From Mycocentrospora acerina (lineage: Eukaryota > Ascomycota > Dothideomycetes > Pleosporales): a DNA stretch of 64,000 nucleotides. Location of the stretch: contig JAKUHH010000194.1 in assembly GCA_022701365.1 (NCBI GenBank), positions 17,683 to 81,682 on the forward strand. Direction: 5' to 3'. Under the pieces are notes generated by a model. That model made no database searches and had not been told where the DNA came from. It saw nothing but the letters and a program-made list of their open reading frames with translations. The position numbers and the translations under genes are program-made. How positions within the stretch are numbered: position 1 is the first letter of the stretch; each line of letters begins with the position of its first letter. Below are positions 33,101 to 44,677 of this stretch, in pieces.

Positions 33101-34658
33101 TCTCTACTCGCTCGATGGCTAGTCTCTGAGGCAGGTGAGGAGTGCCTTTTATCTCCTTTGTCACAGCTAAGCCTCAAGTGCTTAAGCCAATATTTAGCAC
33201 AGCTGTAAAGAGGCGCAGTCGCCACCACAAATGCCATTGATGCATAAAATTTCATTACATTGAACTGACTATCTCGAGAATTGCCTGTAAACTTAGGGGA
33301 ATAGCAGACACAGGAAAACTTTGGATAGGGAGCAACGGACCATCGGAATGGTTCGGTATAATCACATAAAGGTTGCTGCTGTAGAGAGCAATATCACACA
33401 AGTGAATATAAAAAGTCATTCATAATTGCTGCAGTGTCAGGCTGTAAGCGATATTGCCAGCAATCACTCACAGGGATCTTCGTATTTGATGATGACGAGG
33501 AATCACATTCTCCAGCCTGCGAGAAATAAGATCAAGGCCACACATGCATAGAAAAGGCTGGAAGCAGAAGCCCGAAACCCGAGAGCCAAAATACATACTA
33601 GCGTTTGTGAGTCCTCTTGCACCTTGCGTCACAATTTGAGCTAGGCAACAAGATTACCTCACACCGCTTCGCATTGTGGCTTGATGCAAATACCGTCAAC
33701 GAAATTTGAGTGTACACTACTTTCTAGCTTGATTTAGATGCTCGAATATTATTTTATTTTATCGCATTTTAGCATTGAAATTCTGAACACTAGATTATTC
33801 GGCATACTAGTTTAAGTTGTGATTAATCGTGAAGCTGCTTGCCTGATAAAGTCTGACTTTTTCTAGATATTTGCAGTACGTATCAATCGTGCACCTAACC
33901 ATGAAGAATTTTCACTTGCACAGCAATTATCGTGTCAAATTTGCTATAGAACCACCTATACGTGCTTCTCTGCGTGAATTCTTGAGTTAATTTGCTGTTA
34001 ATAAGGAGTGGGTACTGTCCGTTCCCGTGGGACGAAAACCCGGTGCGCCGAAAACAACAAATGAGAGCGCAAGGATCACGACCACAACTGCTGGAGCTGT
34101 CGCGATGAGTACTATTGTTTGGTTTCTAGGTCTGGATAAATGTTGCGGAGAAGGTCTTGTCAGCGATCGCATGTAACCAAAGAATGAGAGTCGTTTGTTA
34201 CGGCGATAAATTGATGGACTTTGGCCTCCTCTGTAGTCGCGAGGCTAAGCTGAGCGAGTCGAGCGTACTTAGCCCGACTGATGTCGGCTGATTTTCGAAC
34301 TGAGTTACGCTCTGATTCGTGAAATGATGAGTTCTTAGTACCCTATGTTAGAATATAACAGCGAGACATCTACATGCCTACGTTATTGGGTAACGCTCAA
34401 ACTGATCAGCAGAAAGCAATTCCATTGCTTGAACAAGTCCTGTTAGAAAAGTCTGAATTGCCTATATATTTTACACGTCTACAAATACAGATTTGCTAGC
34501 TAAGAAGCATCAGCCTCGACGTGTTTATCGGACTTTGTTCTCGAAATCTCATTTTTAGTCATAGCAACTGGAACTCCACGAAGCATAACCAACTTCCTCG
34601 TGTCTACCCAAATAATCCTTTACGTATGAATCAAATTCTTCCTATTCTTCAAACAACC
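33101..34658. other. Intergenic, nothing recognised
   Basis: About 1.55 kb between the 5' end of the two-exon gene and the 3' end of the JmjC-like gene. Only short frames, no repeats noted. Confidence 0.45.
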
Positions 34659-36458
34659 TTAGACGAGGCTGTTCTTGCAAGCTCTTGTGGCGGGATCGGT
34701 GTAGCCTTCATGACAAAATGCTGTGCACCCTCCCATGTGTCGGATTTCCTTGATTGTTTCAGTTGAGTCTTCTCCCTCTATGGCTGATTGCTTGCAAGGA
34801 CAAGTTCTCTGGTTGCAGCGCCTGGGTTTACAATCGCACATAAGGAAATGTTTCACTTCTGCTACACATCCTTTGAGAATCGCGAGATGGGATAGATTGT
34901 ATGAAGGTAGTGAGGTAGGATTAGTTGGGTTATAGTTTTCGTGTGCTGAGATTGAACGGCAAATGTACCTTTTGAGTTCTTGAAAAACATTGGGAAGCTG
35001 GCGAGGAACTGGTTCGTTTGAGACGACTTCAGCGTGTTTGATTAGCCATTTCAGTTTGTTCATTAGCGGTTCAAGTTGATCTGGATCTTTTGACCACATC
35101 TGACCGCCAAAAAGGTGTGTAAAAGGCGCTCTGATTGAAATAGCCATGTGTGGAGTGAAATCCCTGTTTATCACTAGCGTCCACTGTGGCTCTAAGAAGA
35201 TAGTGAACACCTTGTTAACAGGTGGTTGCCACATGACTCCACCAGCCGTTGGATTAGCAAAGCTTTTGATAACATTGTTGTTGATAGGTCTATCGTAAAT
35301 AGTCCAAAGCTTGCTGCCGTATAAGGGGGTAATATGCGTTCCGCCAACGATATCTTGGTGCCATCCAGACATTGTGCCACGCTCTCCAACAAGATGAAAT
35401 GACAAGCAAGATCTCATGTCATTGAGACTAGCTGACCGCATTGTCTCTTTTCCACAACCAGTATCCATGTTATATCTCGATCTCAGAGTAGTAGTCAAGG
35501 TATGCAATAGGGTGAAACCTAACTCTTCAACGACATCCGTGCTCCGTGAGATGTGCCCTAGCAGTGACCCAGAGATGTTGAGGAAATTCAGCGGTGGTCG
35601 ACCTTTGTGATAAAGCTCTTTCATCTCAGGTACAAGCATTGCTTTTCTGAATAGCCCGACAAATGTTTCAACTGACATGGTTGTTGTAAGCGGATCCTCG
35701 GCTGAGCTACGAGTGTATTCTTGATACTCCAGTGGGCAATCAATGAACGACTCCTCTAACACATTGAGTAAATGGCTCGTCTCACGTTGGTATTCGGGAT
35801 GTTTTCCTGGAGGAATGAGAATATAAGGGACGTTCAGTATGCCTTGGATCTTTTTAGCAGCCCGCAGTTGCTCCAGTGTGGCGCAAAGGACGCGATATTC
35901 TCCCACTGTATTTTCCTCTCCAATCTCAAAGTCTCCGCGAAAGGGCGTGCTGATGTTGTCTCCCAAATAGCCTTGAGCAAAGGTCGCCATCAGTAGTATT
36001 TAATGGTCATCGCGCAGATTAAGTTTCTGATCGTCTGATAAGTCGTTCCGCTTGTAGTGTCTGAGGAACTCGATGTAGCATTGCAAACAATTGTCATCCT
36101 CAGTTTTAGTGTTGTTAATGGCGCGCTCTATTTCAATCACCAGCTGATTAATAGTTGCTGTGTGCTTCTTATGGATCATATTGCGTAGCACCAAGATCTC
36201 CGCTGGCGTTGAATTGTGAATATCAAAGCCGAGACTGCTTGTGTAGGCATGGTCATTATAGTATGAGGACGGTTGTCCAGATTCTGTGTCGGTTGATGGC
36301 TCCGTGCAGCGTTTCGAAGTCTTAGAGTGCGGTTGTGACGTGTCTTTCTGTAACTTGAAGCCCGTTCCAAACATCTTTACTTCATGGTACGGATTGATGT
36401 GCTCCGACTCCGCGCCTTGTTCTGCTACCCCTCGTTTTCTCTTCGCTGCTTTCTCCAT
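34659..36458 (-). pseudogene. JmjC-like protein with C-terminal Cys cluster, one TAA
   Basis: JmjC proteins are Fe(II)/2-oxoglutarate oxygenases, many of them histone demethylases. Start taken as ATG 36456-36458 ('MEKAAKRKRG', a Lys/Arg-rich nuclear-type start); the frame upstream has only GTG. After 152 codons a TAA (36000-36002) interrupts 'KLNLRDDH' stop 'ILLMATFAQGYLG', then the same frame is open for 446 codons, so this is one gene of about 599 codons with a CAA-to-TAA type change rather than two genes nine bases apart. 'ISGSLLGHISRST', 'MRSCLSFHLVGERGTMSGWH' and the following 'QDIVGG' supply the H-x-D metal pair (H367/D369); 'SKLWTIYD' follows. The C-terminal 'MCDCKPRRCNQRTCPCKQ' and 'GGCTAFCHEG' form a CXC-like zinc cluster. 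Internal re-initiation could still give a shorter protein with the catalytic part. Confidence 0.7.
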
Positions 36459-38558
36459 CGTTGAAGGCCTATTCGATTTACTAGGGCGATGCACACTGAA
36501 CCTGCGTTTTGTCTAACACCACCATACAATTTAGACTTCAGGGCCTTTACAATGTAGTATCTCGGTGTTTTAGCGAGTTGTAGTATCCTCGATGCCGTTT
36601 TGAACTTTGATGCCCGAAGTCATGTAATCAAGTACGTTTCACCTTCGAAGTGGATAATTACACTATCCAGCTAGTCAGTAAGTGAGTGCCAGACCTGAGC
36701 CATCCGAAATAAATAGCTTACAAAAGCGAAAAATCTCCAACACTAGAGAACCAGGTTTGCGAGCGTATGCTGGCCCGAAATGCAGAGAGCAGTAGTAGCC
36801 AAATACAAGGCTCGATTTTGACAGGAACACAGATGTGTTATCATACTCCAATGCGCAAACATCAAACAAAGCAAGCGACGATTTCAAAAAATTTGCATGC
36901 CGACGCGATACGCAAACAACTGATGTGACAAAAAAGCGGGTCCATAAAGTGGCCCTGTGTGAAGGCGATTAACCGAGACGCAGTGAAGGAGAGAAACGTC
37001 AAATTTCAAGTATCTTCGAATTGGGCGACCAAAATCCAAGGTATAACGCATTAATGTTCTCCTCTCACCATCACTGGGACCGGTCATAAAGTCTCTTACT
37101 ACATACTAGGGTGCCGAGGTGACGCTGAAAGAGAAAGAACCATATTTAACGTAGCCAAAGCTTTTAGGACTTGGTAGGACCGTCTGCCCCCACAATATAT
37201 CCTTCCATTTTCAGATGAATAAGTAGAGAGGAAAAAAAGGAAGGAGCGCAAAGAAGTGGATGTGCGATGCATAAACGTGAATTAAAGATCACAACCCAAA
37301 TACAACATATCAGGCATAAGTCAAACGTCGTTGAAGTAAAAAAGGACAGACAAAAAGCATGACTGATAAGATCTAGAAAATCTCATACATAATTAGTATA
37401 TTCTACATGACTAACGTCAATCCCATTGGCATCGGACAGTCGTTAAAATCATTTAATTCATTTCCGCATTCTATACTAATGATGCGAATTCTACAGCAGC
37501 CTACATGATGATGTTGTCCCGCCACAGCGGGTGTCCCCCGTCAAAAGAATGGCCGTTACATTTGCATTAAAGCATCGTTACTGATACCAAGGTTAAAGGT
37601 CTATGCTTCTTTCTTATTTTGATGGCTATCTTTTTGCAATCCGAGTTGGCAGCAAATGTATTACATTACAGTTAGTTTAGCCAACAGCCATACCAGCGCT
37701 GCAAGCAATGAAGAAACTCACTGCTGTGCGGAGACTGAGGCTGTTTACCTAACACCCCTTTGAATGAAAGCAAATCACTCCACTGTACTGAGATTTCGAA
37801 CTTCAACAAATAATAAACTCAGGCTTACACAACAGACTTCGTGTCAAACCTTGTAAAGTAAATCGTACTACTGATAAGGATAACATATAGTATCAGCAAG
37901 CACAAATGTGTCACAGAGTTAGATCTCCCAAATTTATTTATTGCTGGCTTATGTACTAACCTGAACTACGCATAGCGACCATAAGTCGTAGTGCCATAGC
38001 TCCAACACTGAGGTAACAGCCATTCGTGTATCTTTGGACATTGTAAGATCTCACAGCATTATGGTTTCCATAATGAAAGATGGATATTTCTTTCCCCAAA
38101 CAGTGCCTTGGCCTATTCTCTCCGCTTTTGAAGATCGTTTGGTGGAAGTGGTCAAACACCTACCTGGCTTAGCCAATGCCAGACGGCATGAAGCTATATT
38201 GGTTTGCATTTAACAGCGATCAATTGTTATTTGTAGCAAGATCTTTTTTTATTTAATTTTCATTTCATTAGAATTATCAAAGGCTATATGAATATCCTGT
38301 GTAAAATCTATAAGAGCTTAATTTTCGAAAATTTAACTTCATAATGAACAAGAGTTTCACTATTAGCAGAAGCATTCTTGCTGAAAGAAGAGGAAAGTTC
38401 ATCACACGACTGGTCTTCAGCCCCTAAGCGGATATAGGAGTATTTTTAAAGCTATTGCTTTTCTAAATAGCGAGGAAGACGATTCAGAAAATTCATAGAA
38501 TTACCCTCACATAAGCATTTACGATGTCAAAAAAACCATAGCTTGACTTGCCTTTGAT
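36459..38558. other. Intergenic, no gene recognised
   Basis: Two adjoining minus-strand frames (37,087-36,884 and 36,887-36,675) could be joined by a one-base shift, but no domain is seen and both lack an ATG. The remainder is AT-rich. Confidence 0.4.
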
Positions 38559-41045
38559 TGATTAATTGATTGATTGAATTTGTTTAACGTCCTTAAGAGA
38601 GCCTCCCATGGGGCATGAGGACATACTTAGCTATGGAGTTACATGAATTACCTACACCACCGCAGGATTCTATTCTAGTGTTGCTTGGATATTGGGCTAT
38701 TAGTCCCCTTTTCCCTTCGCACTTTTCACCCTTCGCCGTTTAGGAATTTATCGCCTTTGTGTGTCTTAGCCTGATATGAGGTATGTATCTTCTGTATGTT
38801 TTTTAGGTCCGAGTTGCAGCTAAGTCCCGAGTTCCATGCAATGGTGTTGGAGTAAAGGTATTAGTTTGGACGTAGATATAAGGGAAGAGCGTAAGTATGA
38901 TAAGGAAAAGGAAAAAAGATGTAAAGGAGAGGATTTCTAAGGAGAGAGCAACGAGTGTATGGGTGCCTTTACATGAGGTGCAGGGCTTTTTGTGTGGGGC
39001 TATGTGCCTGCTCCGCTACGATAGTTTAGGGATTGGCCTGTATAGGACGTTCCCCTCATAGTAGCGTGGTTTTTGCTAGTTTAGCGTAGGATGCCACGAA
39101 TCAGGTTAACTTGTTGTGTTTGTCTTGTGGTTTTAAGGTGCTTACGCTCCTGTTTTCTGCAGAAAGGATTGGAAGTCAGCTTGGCTGTCTAGTAATGCAG
39201 CGAGGTATTCTGTTGTTTCGGTTCTGGTCTCTGGGGGGGTTGCAGGTTGCAGTAGTCACTTATAGAAAGATCGGGTAATCATTATGCAGCGGACGATGTA
39301 TTCAGGTGTTTTTGGACACCCGCAAGCGCGACGCCTGTTTGCATCGTTTCTGGGATAGTCTGGTGCCCAGCTTCGCCTCTGATCTTGGACTTGTAATAGT
39401 GGTTTTGTCTACAAGACCGTACCGGGGGCTCGGGTTCTTAGCCTCTACGTCCGCAATTGCGTCAGCCTCTTCATTTCTCTGAATTTTTGTGTGGCCTGTG
39501 GCCCACTTGACTTTAATTCCAAGGGTGTCTAGCTGCGTGGCACTGTGTGAAGGTCCACTGCGAGGACTGGGGGGCGCTCCCTCGGAGGCCCCATATGACT
39601 GACGTGCTGTCAATGTACATTCATATCTGGTCCATTCTCCGTATTTAGGCGTTCCGTAGGACGTGTTGGAGTCCCCGCCAGGCTCCTACTGCTTCTGCGT
39701 CGAAGACGTGTGAGTTCTTGTGCAGCGACCCGTGTCCCTCCGCAAATTTCACGCCTCCTTGATATGGAACGAAGCCGTAGATGACCCTTCTATCCCCTTG
39801 CATTTTTTGCTCTCACCCATCCGAGAAAATTGTTTCCTCATGCGGGGGGAGGTTTCTCTACCATTGCTTAAGTGCCACTGCCGCAGCATTCTTGTCAACG
39901 TCTTCTGTGGGGTCTATTCGGCATCCTGTTGTGTATCTTGGTGCAATAATGTTTGGTCTCGGTACTGGCTAGAGTGTAGTGCCTATTCTTTGTACTTATG
40001 ATTTTGGTTGTTGATGTGTGCCTGCCTTTCGGCCCCTGCGAAATAGCGCGGTTGGTGCCCGGTGCGTCCGCACGTGATCTGGGCTGGTCGTTTGTAGGTG
40101 AAGTGCAAATCGGTATCTCGTTTCCTCCAGAGCTGCTATCGCTGACGGCAGGCCTGCCTCCCACAGTAAGATTGCGGTGGGGGTGGTTTTCCAGGCCGGT
40201 ATGACCGCACTTGCTGCCGGCCCGAGGACTTGGTCAACTGTGGCTGAGTGCCATCCGATGCGAGTGCTCACTGTCTTTTGTCTGTCTGCCCCTATTATCC
40301 TTGGGTTCATAGTACGTCCCTTGTACCAGGCTTCCGCGCCGTATAGCAGGGAGGGGAGCACGCATTCCAAGACTGCCCTCCGCACGGCGCCTGGTGGGGG
40401 GCCGTGTGCGGTGCTGCTCAGCCCCCGGAGGTGATGTGCCACCTTTCGGGCTGCTCCTGCCCGGTATGCTATGTGAGTTCCGAAAGTTAGTTTTCGGTCA
40501 AACCAAACTCCTAGCCACCGTGTGGCTACCTGGTTTTGTCCTGCAATCTCTGGCTTAATTGGCTTGAACTTCTCTCCTCCTACAAAGATGCTTAGGGCGT
40601 CCTCGCCTCGTTGCCGGGCAAGGTGAATTATTTTCTGCTTTTATGGGGCAAAAGCTACGCCATTTTGGGCTTCCCAGTCAAGCACTTGCTGTATGTCTTC
40701 TGCTAGTAGGTATGTCCTTTCTTCTAGCGTAGGACTAGCTTGCTACATGTTGATGTCGTCCGCATACCCGAAGCGTAGCTTGGTGTCTTTGTTTAGGAGT
40801 TCAGCCATGTATAGCGTGTATAGGACGGGTGAGAACAATGATCCCTGTGGCGTTCTGCATGCCACCTTGTGCTGTTGCGTGGTCTGGATTTCAAAAGTCT
40901 CCGTATATCCTTGGCAAATTAATTCCGGACGTGGGAAAATTGATCTGAGCTTGTTGGCGCGGAAACAAATAATCGTCCAACAACATTGGCACATTTCAAA
41001 AGTACTATTTTCAGTTAGAAGTAGACGCATTGAGCACATCTAAAG
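38559..41045 (-). mobile_element. Second LINE family: RT palm end, RNase H, 3' tail
   Basis: 5'-truncated non-LTR retrotransposon. Minus strand: 'ACRTPQGSLFSPVLYTLYMA', then the catalytic 'FGYADDINM', then 'WLGVWFDRKLTFGTHI' and 'RAVLECVLPSLLYGAEAWYK'. RNase H follows with 'VFDAEAVGAWRGL', 'IDSTSVIWG' and 'VKWATGHTKIQRNEEADAIA', and then 'EYLAALLDSQADFQSFLQKT'. In-frame stops and shifts show decay. The 3' UTR ends at 38,559 in an ATCA-rich run (on the plus strand GATTGATTAATTGATTGATT). GC content is higher than in the first LINE family. A second 3' tail of this family lies at 42,692. Confidence 0.85.
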
Positions 41046-41453
41046 CCATGCTGTAGACCCAATGTTCGGCCCAGTGTGGTGCGATCCTTCGTTGAGCCTG
41101 GAACCTACAGGCTGACCTATAAGGAGCACTCCCAGGCTCCCAAGGCAAGCCACTATCAGCGACAATACGTTGGCACAAGCAGACCTTACAGATTGAGCGG
41201 TGCAGTGGAAATTAAGATTCCTTCAAAATGTGAGCCAGCAGAAAAAAATTCTGATACTCTCACCTGTCCGACTTTTCGACCGGGGGGCTGTCGAAAAGGC
41301 CAAGTTCTCACGAAGGCAGTCTATGTAGTGAGAAATATGAATTGCGTACTCTTTTCGGGGTGGTAACTGCAGAATACTCAACACTCCTAGTATTTAATTT
41401 TCAAAATTACACTTATTTATTTCCAAACTTTCTTCTTACCAACTAACTCCAAT
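41046..41453. other. No gene recognised
   Basis: Separates the LINE from the small secreted-protein remnant. The plus ORF 41,076-41,366 begins at ATG but shows no known motif. Confidence 0.35.
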
Positions 41454-41779
41454 ATGAGCTCTTTGAAATTTACTACAGTCGCCTTTGTAGCTCTGGCATT
41501 ATCTCTTAATCTGCTGTTAATACATCGTTTGGCTCAATTGGAAATTCGTGGATGGAAACTGAAGCACTTACTGTTGCAAGTAACCGAAGTGTTCCAAATT
41601 GTGGCTCTCTCTCAGGTTGTTCGGATTGGCATGCATTGGGATTTCTTTAAACTGCAAGACATGCTGTTTCTTCTTTTGAGTTTTGCTCGTATGGTGCAAA
41701 TTATGTCAACTGTTTGAACCTCTCTCCATCTTTGACGATAGGCACTAGCATACGTACAGAATTTTGCGTTAAACCATGA
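41454..41779 (+). pseudogene. Small Cys-containing secreted protein (effector-like), frameshifted
   Basis: ATG 41454 opens a textbook signal peptide ('MSSLKFTTVAFVALALS'). In that frame the rest is hydrophobic nonsense, but after a shift of frame near 41,505-41,520 another frame reads 'NTSFGSIGNSWMETEALT', 'RSVPNCGSLSGCSDWHALGF', a TAA at 41,648, then 'FEFCSYGANYVNCLNLSPS' and 'IRTEFCVKP' to TGA at 41,779. The mature part would be about 90 residues with five cysteines. No family is recognised. Location between two LINE 3' ends is typical for fungal effector genes. The restored reading is inferred and the gene is broken. Confidence 0.45.
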
Positions 41780-42117
41780 TTATAGCCCTTTTTCGCCTAT
41801 GTTGTCTAACTTTATTTTTCTTCTTGTTCATCTTACTTGCGTCCTCAACCTTGCAATCTCTACCTTATTCACCCAGCCGGGTAATAATAATGTACAAATC
41901 GGTCGACGTGATGGTCTCCTTTTATACAATCAACTATTCAGGTAGATTTTTATGCTCAGAGTCAAAATATCACAGCAGATGGGCCTCATCGAATTTTCTC
42001 GGACTTGGATTGTTTATTGCCTTATATGGAAATGCAACGGCCGTTTACTTATTCACTGAAACTCTCTTTCTTCAGGCATATGGAACACAACTAGAATGCT
42101 TCTACACTAACATCTGA
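41776..42117 (+). CDS. Hypothetical small secreted or membrane-anchored protein, 113 aa
   Basis: ATG at 41776 is followed by a strongly hydrophobic 22-residue N-terminus ('ALFRLCCLTLFFFLFILLAS') that could be a signal peptide or anchor, then 90 residues with three cysteines. It overlaps the stop of the preceding remnant by four bases. An alternative frame contains 'NITADGPHRIFSDLDCLLPY', which also looks protein-like, so the true reading is uncertain and this may be another frameshifted gene. No family recognised. Confidence 0.25.
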   Translation: MIIALFRLCCLTLFFFLFILLASSTLQSLPYSPSRVIIMYKSVDVMVSFYTINYSGRFLCSESKYHSRWASSNFLGLGLFIALYGNATAVYLFTETLFLQAYGTQLECFYTNI

Positions 42118-42691
42118 TTGTTAAAATTATATTTTTGACGGTTAAATGTCTAATTTTAACTGCTTGCACATATTAGAAACTGATTATTAAATCAACTTTG
42201 AGTCAGTTAAAATCTTGAACATTGAGGATACAGGGTGCATTTGATAAGCAATAGCTAATTTTGTAAAATATTAAAAGGCAATTGAAATCGCTAGCCGATA
42301 TTAGGTTCTTGCGTCAAAATCCATTCCCGTTGTTTAGCGATTTCATTAAAGTTTCTCCAAGTTGCAGAAAAAAGTTGAATTAGTGATATGCCTTGTATGG
42401 ACAGACACTAAAAAGTATGTCTATACGGATTTTCTTGTCAGTCAAGAGGCACGTTACAGAACTTTTTAAACACTACAAGACTACATTTAGCAGTCTTTCA
42501 ATACGATACTGCAATCTGGTTTGAAATTCGGGGCCTTGTAAAGCATAAGAAGATGTTGATTGTTAAATGAGTAAAAAATGCGCCATTTGCATGGTTTCCA
42601 GAGACAATATGGTAGGCAAATTTTAATTATGGGGTATATCAAATGTTAATTATTCGTTTTTTAAGTAGTGAATTGTTTGTTAGACCTGTTT
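42118..42691. other. AT-rich spacer
   Basis: No ORF or repeat recognised. Confidence 0.4.
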
Positions 42692-42905
42692 GATTGATTT
42701 ATTGAATTAGTCTAATGTCCTTGAAAAAACCTTTCGTGGGGCATGAGGACGGACTAAGCTATGGAATTACATGATATACTTCATCGCCGCAGCAGTCTGA
42801 CCAAACTGGTCTTTAGAGTGGGACTTTGTAGCCCTCCTACCCTTCGCGTGTACTTTTTCCTCGCCTTTTTTTTGTTAGAAGACTCGCAGAAGATTTCTCA
42901 CAATA
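42692..42905 (-). mobile_element. LINE 3' tail of the 38.6-41.0 kb family
   Basis: Aligns with 38,560-38,760: GATTGATT start, 'TGTCCTTGA' block, 'GGGGCATGAGGAC', 'TAAGCTATGGA.TTACATGA', 'CCGCAG' and 'CCCTTCGCG.GTACTTTT'. It is a 5'-truncated copy containing only 3' UTR, in the same orientation as the longer LINE 1.6 kb away. Confidence 0.7.
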
Positions 42906-43214
42906 TGCCGGGATGAAATTTCGAGTGTTTTTTTCAGGTATTGCAAACTCAGTGTACAAACATTCTTCACATTCTCTTATGAATGTATTAAAGAAGCCCA
43001 AAACTTGTGATCATCTTAAATATAATAAATAGACATCATACCACTTTACACCAATTAAGCGTGAGAGCGATTTGTACCTAAAATATCACTCATCAATTAT
43101 CAATAGTCAAATGGTTTCTATGAAGTAGACAGTCCGGTCAGTAAAAAATCACTACTTTCCTCTTGGTTTCTTTCATCCACATCTCAAAGGGCGCTTGCTG
43201 TTACGGCATGGAAT

Positions 43215-43439
43215 ATGCTAAGAGTCAATTTTCCAGTAATGCCGCCTCTGATTGATAAAATCTCTACCATTCTACATGAAAGCTATGAGCTTGAGACCAA
43301 AGAAATCCTTACATACATCTCCACACAGAAAAAGCCTTGGAAGTTCTTCAATGCGCAAGGTTTGAAGACGGCTTGTGACATAAGAAACAGCTGTGTGCAT
43401 CTCAGAAACACTGCAAACTCGTCCAGTTTCTTGCATTAA
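43215..43439 (+). CDS. Hypothetical 74-aa protein
   Basis: ATG-started frame ('MLRVNFPVMPPLIDKIST') with a helical, charged composition. No domain, signal peptide or neighbour supports it, and it could be chance or a remnant of a larger gene. Confidence 0.2.
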   Translation: MLRVNFPVMPPLIDKISTILHESYELETKEILTYISTQKKPWKFFNAQGLKTACDIRNSCVHLRNTANSSSFLH

Positions 43440-43539
43440 CAGTATTTTCTATTGACACGTGAACGTCCAAATGATGCGGGCTCGGGAAATATGTCACGAT
43501 TTGAGGCGTTTAATGGTGGAGGCAATAAGCGGTGTAGCT

Positions 43540-43765
43540 ACCTCGCATGTCAAGTCCAAATGTGAAAGAGATCCTGCTACCGCTGTCGGTATCTTATTGC
43601 TAGTGTTTACGGTCTTGATTGTGATGTCCACGGGTGTGCCACGACTTATGCATGCAAAGCGAGCTTGGGGATTGGCCCGGATCGTTGCGTGGTACCCCCA
43701 GGCGCTTTTCACTAGGCTGGACATGCAGACGAAGCCGCGACTGTGTTAGCGAGATTTGATGCACA
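43540..43765 (+). repeat. Dispersed repeat, copy A
   Basis: About 220 bp that aligns well with the reverse complement of 57,000-57,240. Shared stretches include TCTTGATTGTGA, GGGTGTGCCACGACT.ATGCATGC, ATTGGCCCGGATCGTTG, TGGTACCCCCAG and TTAGCGAGATTTGA. In one shared frame both copies read 'GPDRCVVPP.AFH' then 'AG.AD.AAT.LARFD'; copy A has a TAG inside. Nature unknown, either a gene fragment or an unclassified element. Confidence 0.65.
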
Positions 43766-44677
43766 TTGAGCCCTGTAAGCGCAGATAGATATGATCTAAC
43801 ATGGCTATCTCCCGCAAGCACTGAGATGCTTCAACGACAGGTTCAATTCGAATATGATTTATGCTCGTCTACAACGTTGTTACGGTACTTTTGATTTTCC
43901 TTCTTTTCTTCAACGTATATGATTTTTCTTTCGAGGGTAAGACAACGAGAACCTAAATTGGAAAACTTAACCACTTGATCTCGTACTCAGTATAGATAAT
44001 GAAATGTGGGTTTCAGAAATTTAGCAAGGGAGCGTACCTCCGTAAATTGCGTACAAAAGAGTTAGTAATGCGGAGAAGAGATACACAATGCAAGTGGCTT
44101 GCAGGACTTGACATCTGTATCAAACTATATTTAGACATTAGATCGAATTGTTCCTGCCACAAAATTTGAGGCAGTGCTTACCGATTGCTTTCCATCCGCG
44201 TTGCCCGGAGCCGTACCTTAATCTTGTTTCAGCCTTTCTCACCGCTCTTTCATTGCTGTGAGTGTATTAGATACGTCATAATTGGCTGTAGAATACCATC
44301 ACTAATCCTGTCGATTGCGAGACGCGTATTTATATCAGATAAATCGCAATCAGTACTTACTCTCATACGCATACAGCTATTACCTATTTTACGACCACGA
44401 CTACAAACGACACTTCCGCCCTGAACGTCAGTCAGACACTTTTGTGCAGAAGCTGTGTCTACATTTTCACCGACGCCATTACCATTATTATAATTATCAT
44501 CATAATCATCTTTGCTGCTTCTGCATTCCTCCAAATCAAAACTACAGTGTTCGGTGACGTCATCCGCCACCGGATCGCGAAGACGCCGCCTGCACACGAC
44601 GCTTGTGTCTTGGAAAAAGTTCCACATACCCATACAACTGATTTGACACAGAGATAAATCCTACACTTAGATTCGGT

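Noticed and set aside
36000..36494. Separate 164-aa gene upstream of the JmjC-like ORF
   Set aside because: It shares the frame with the JmjC-like ORF, has no own 3' region (9 bp gap) and starts at GTG, so it is better read as the N-terminus of one interrupted gene.
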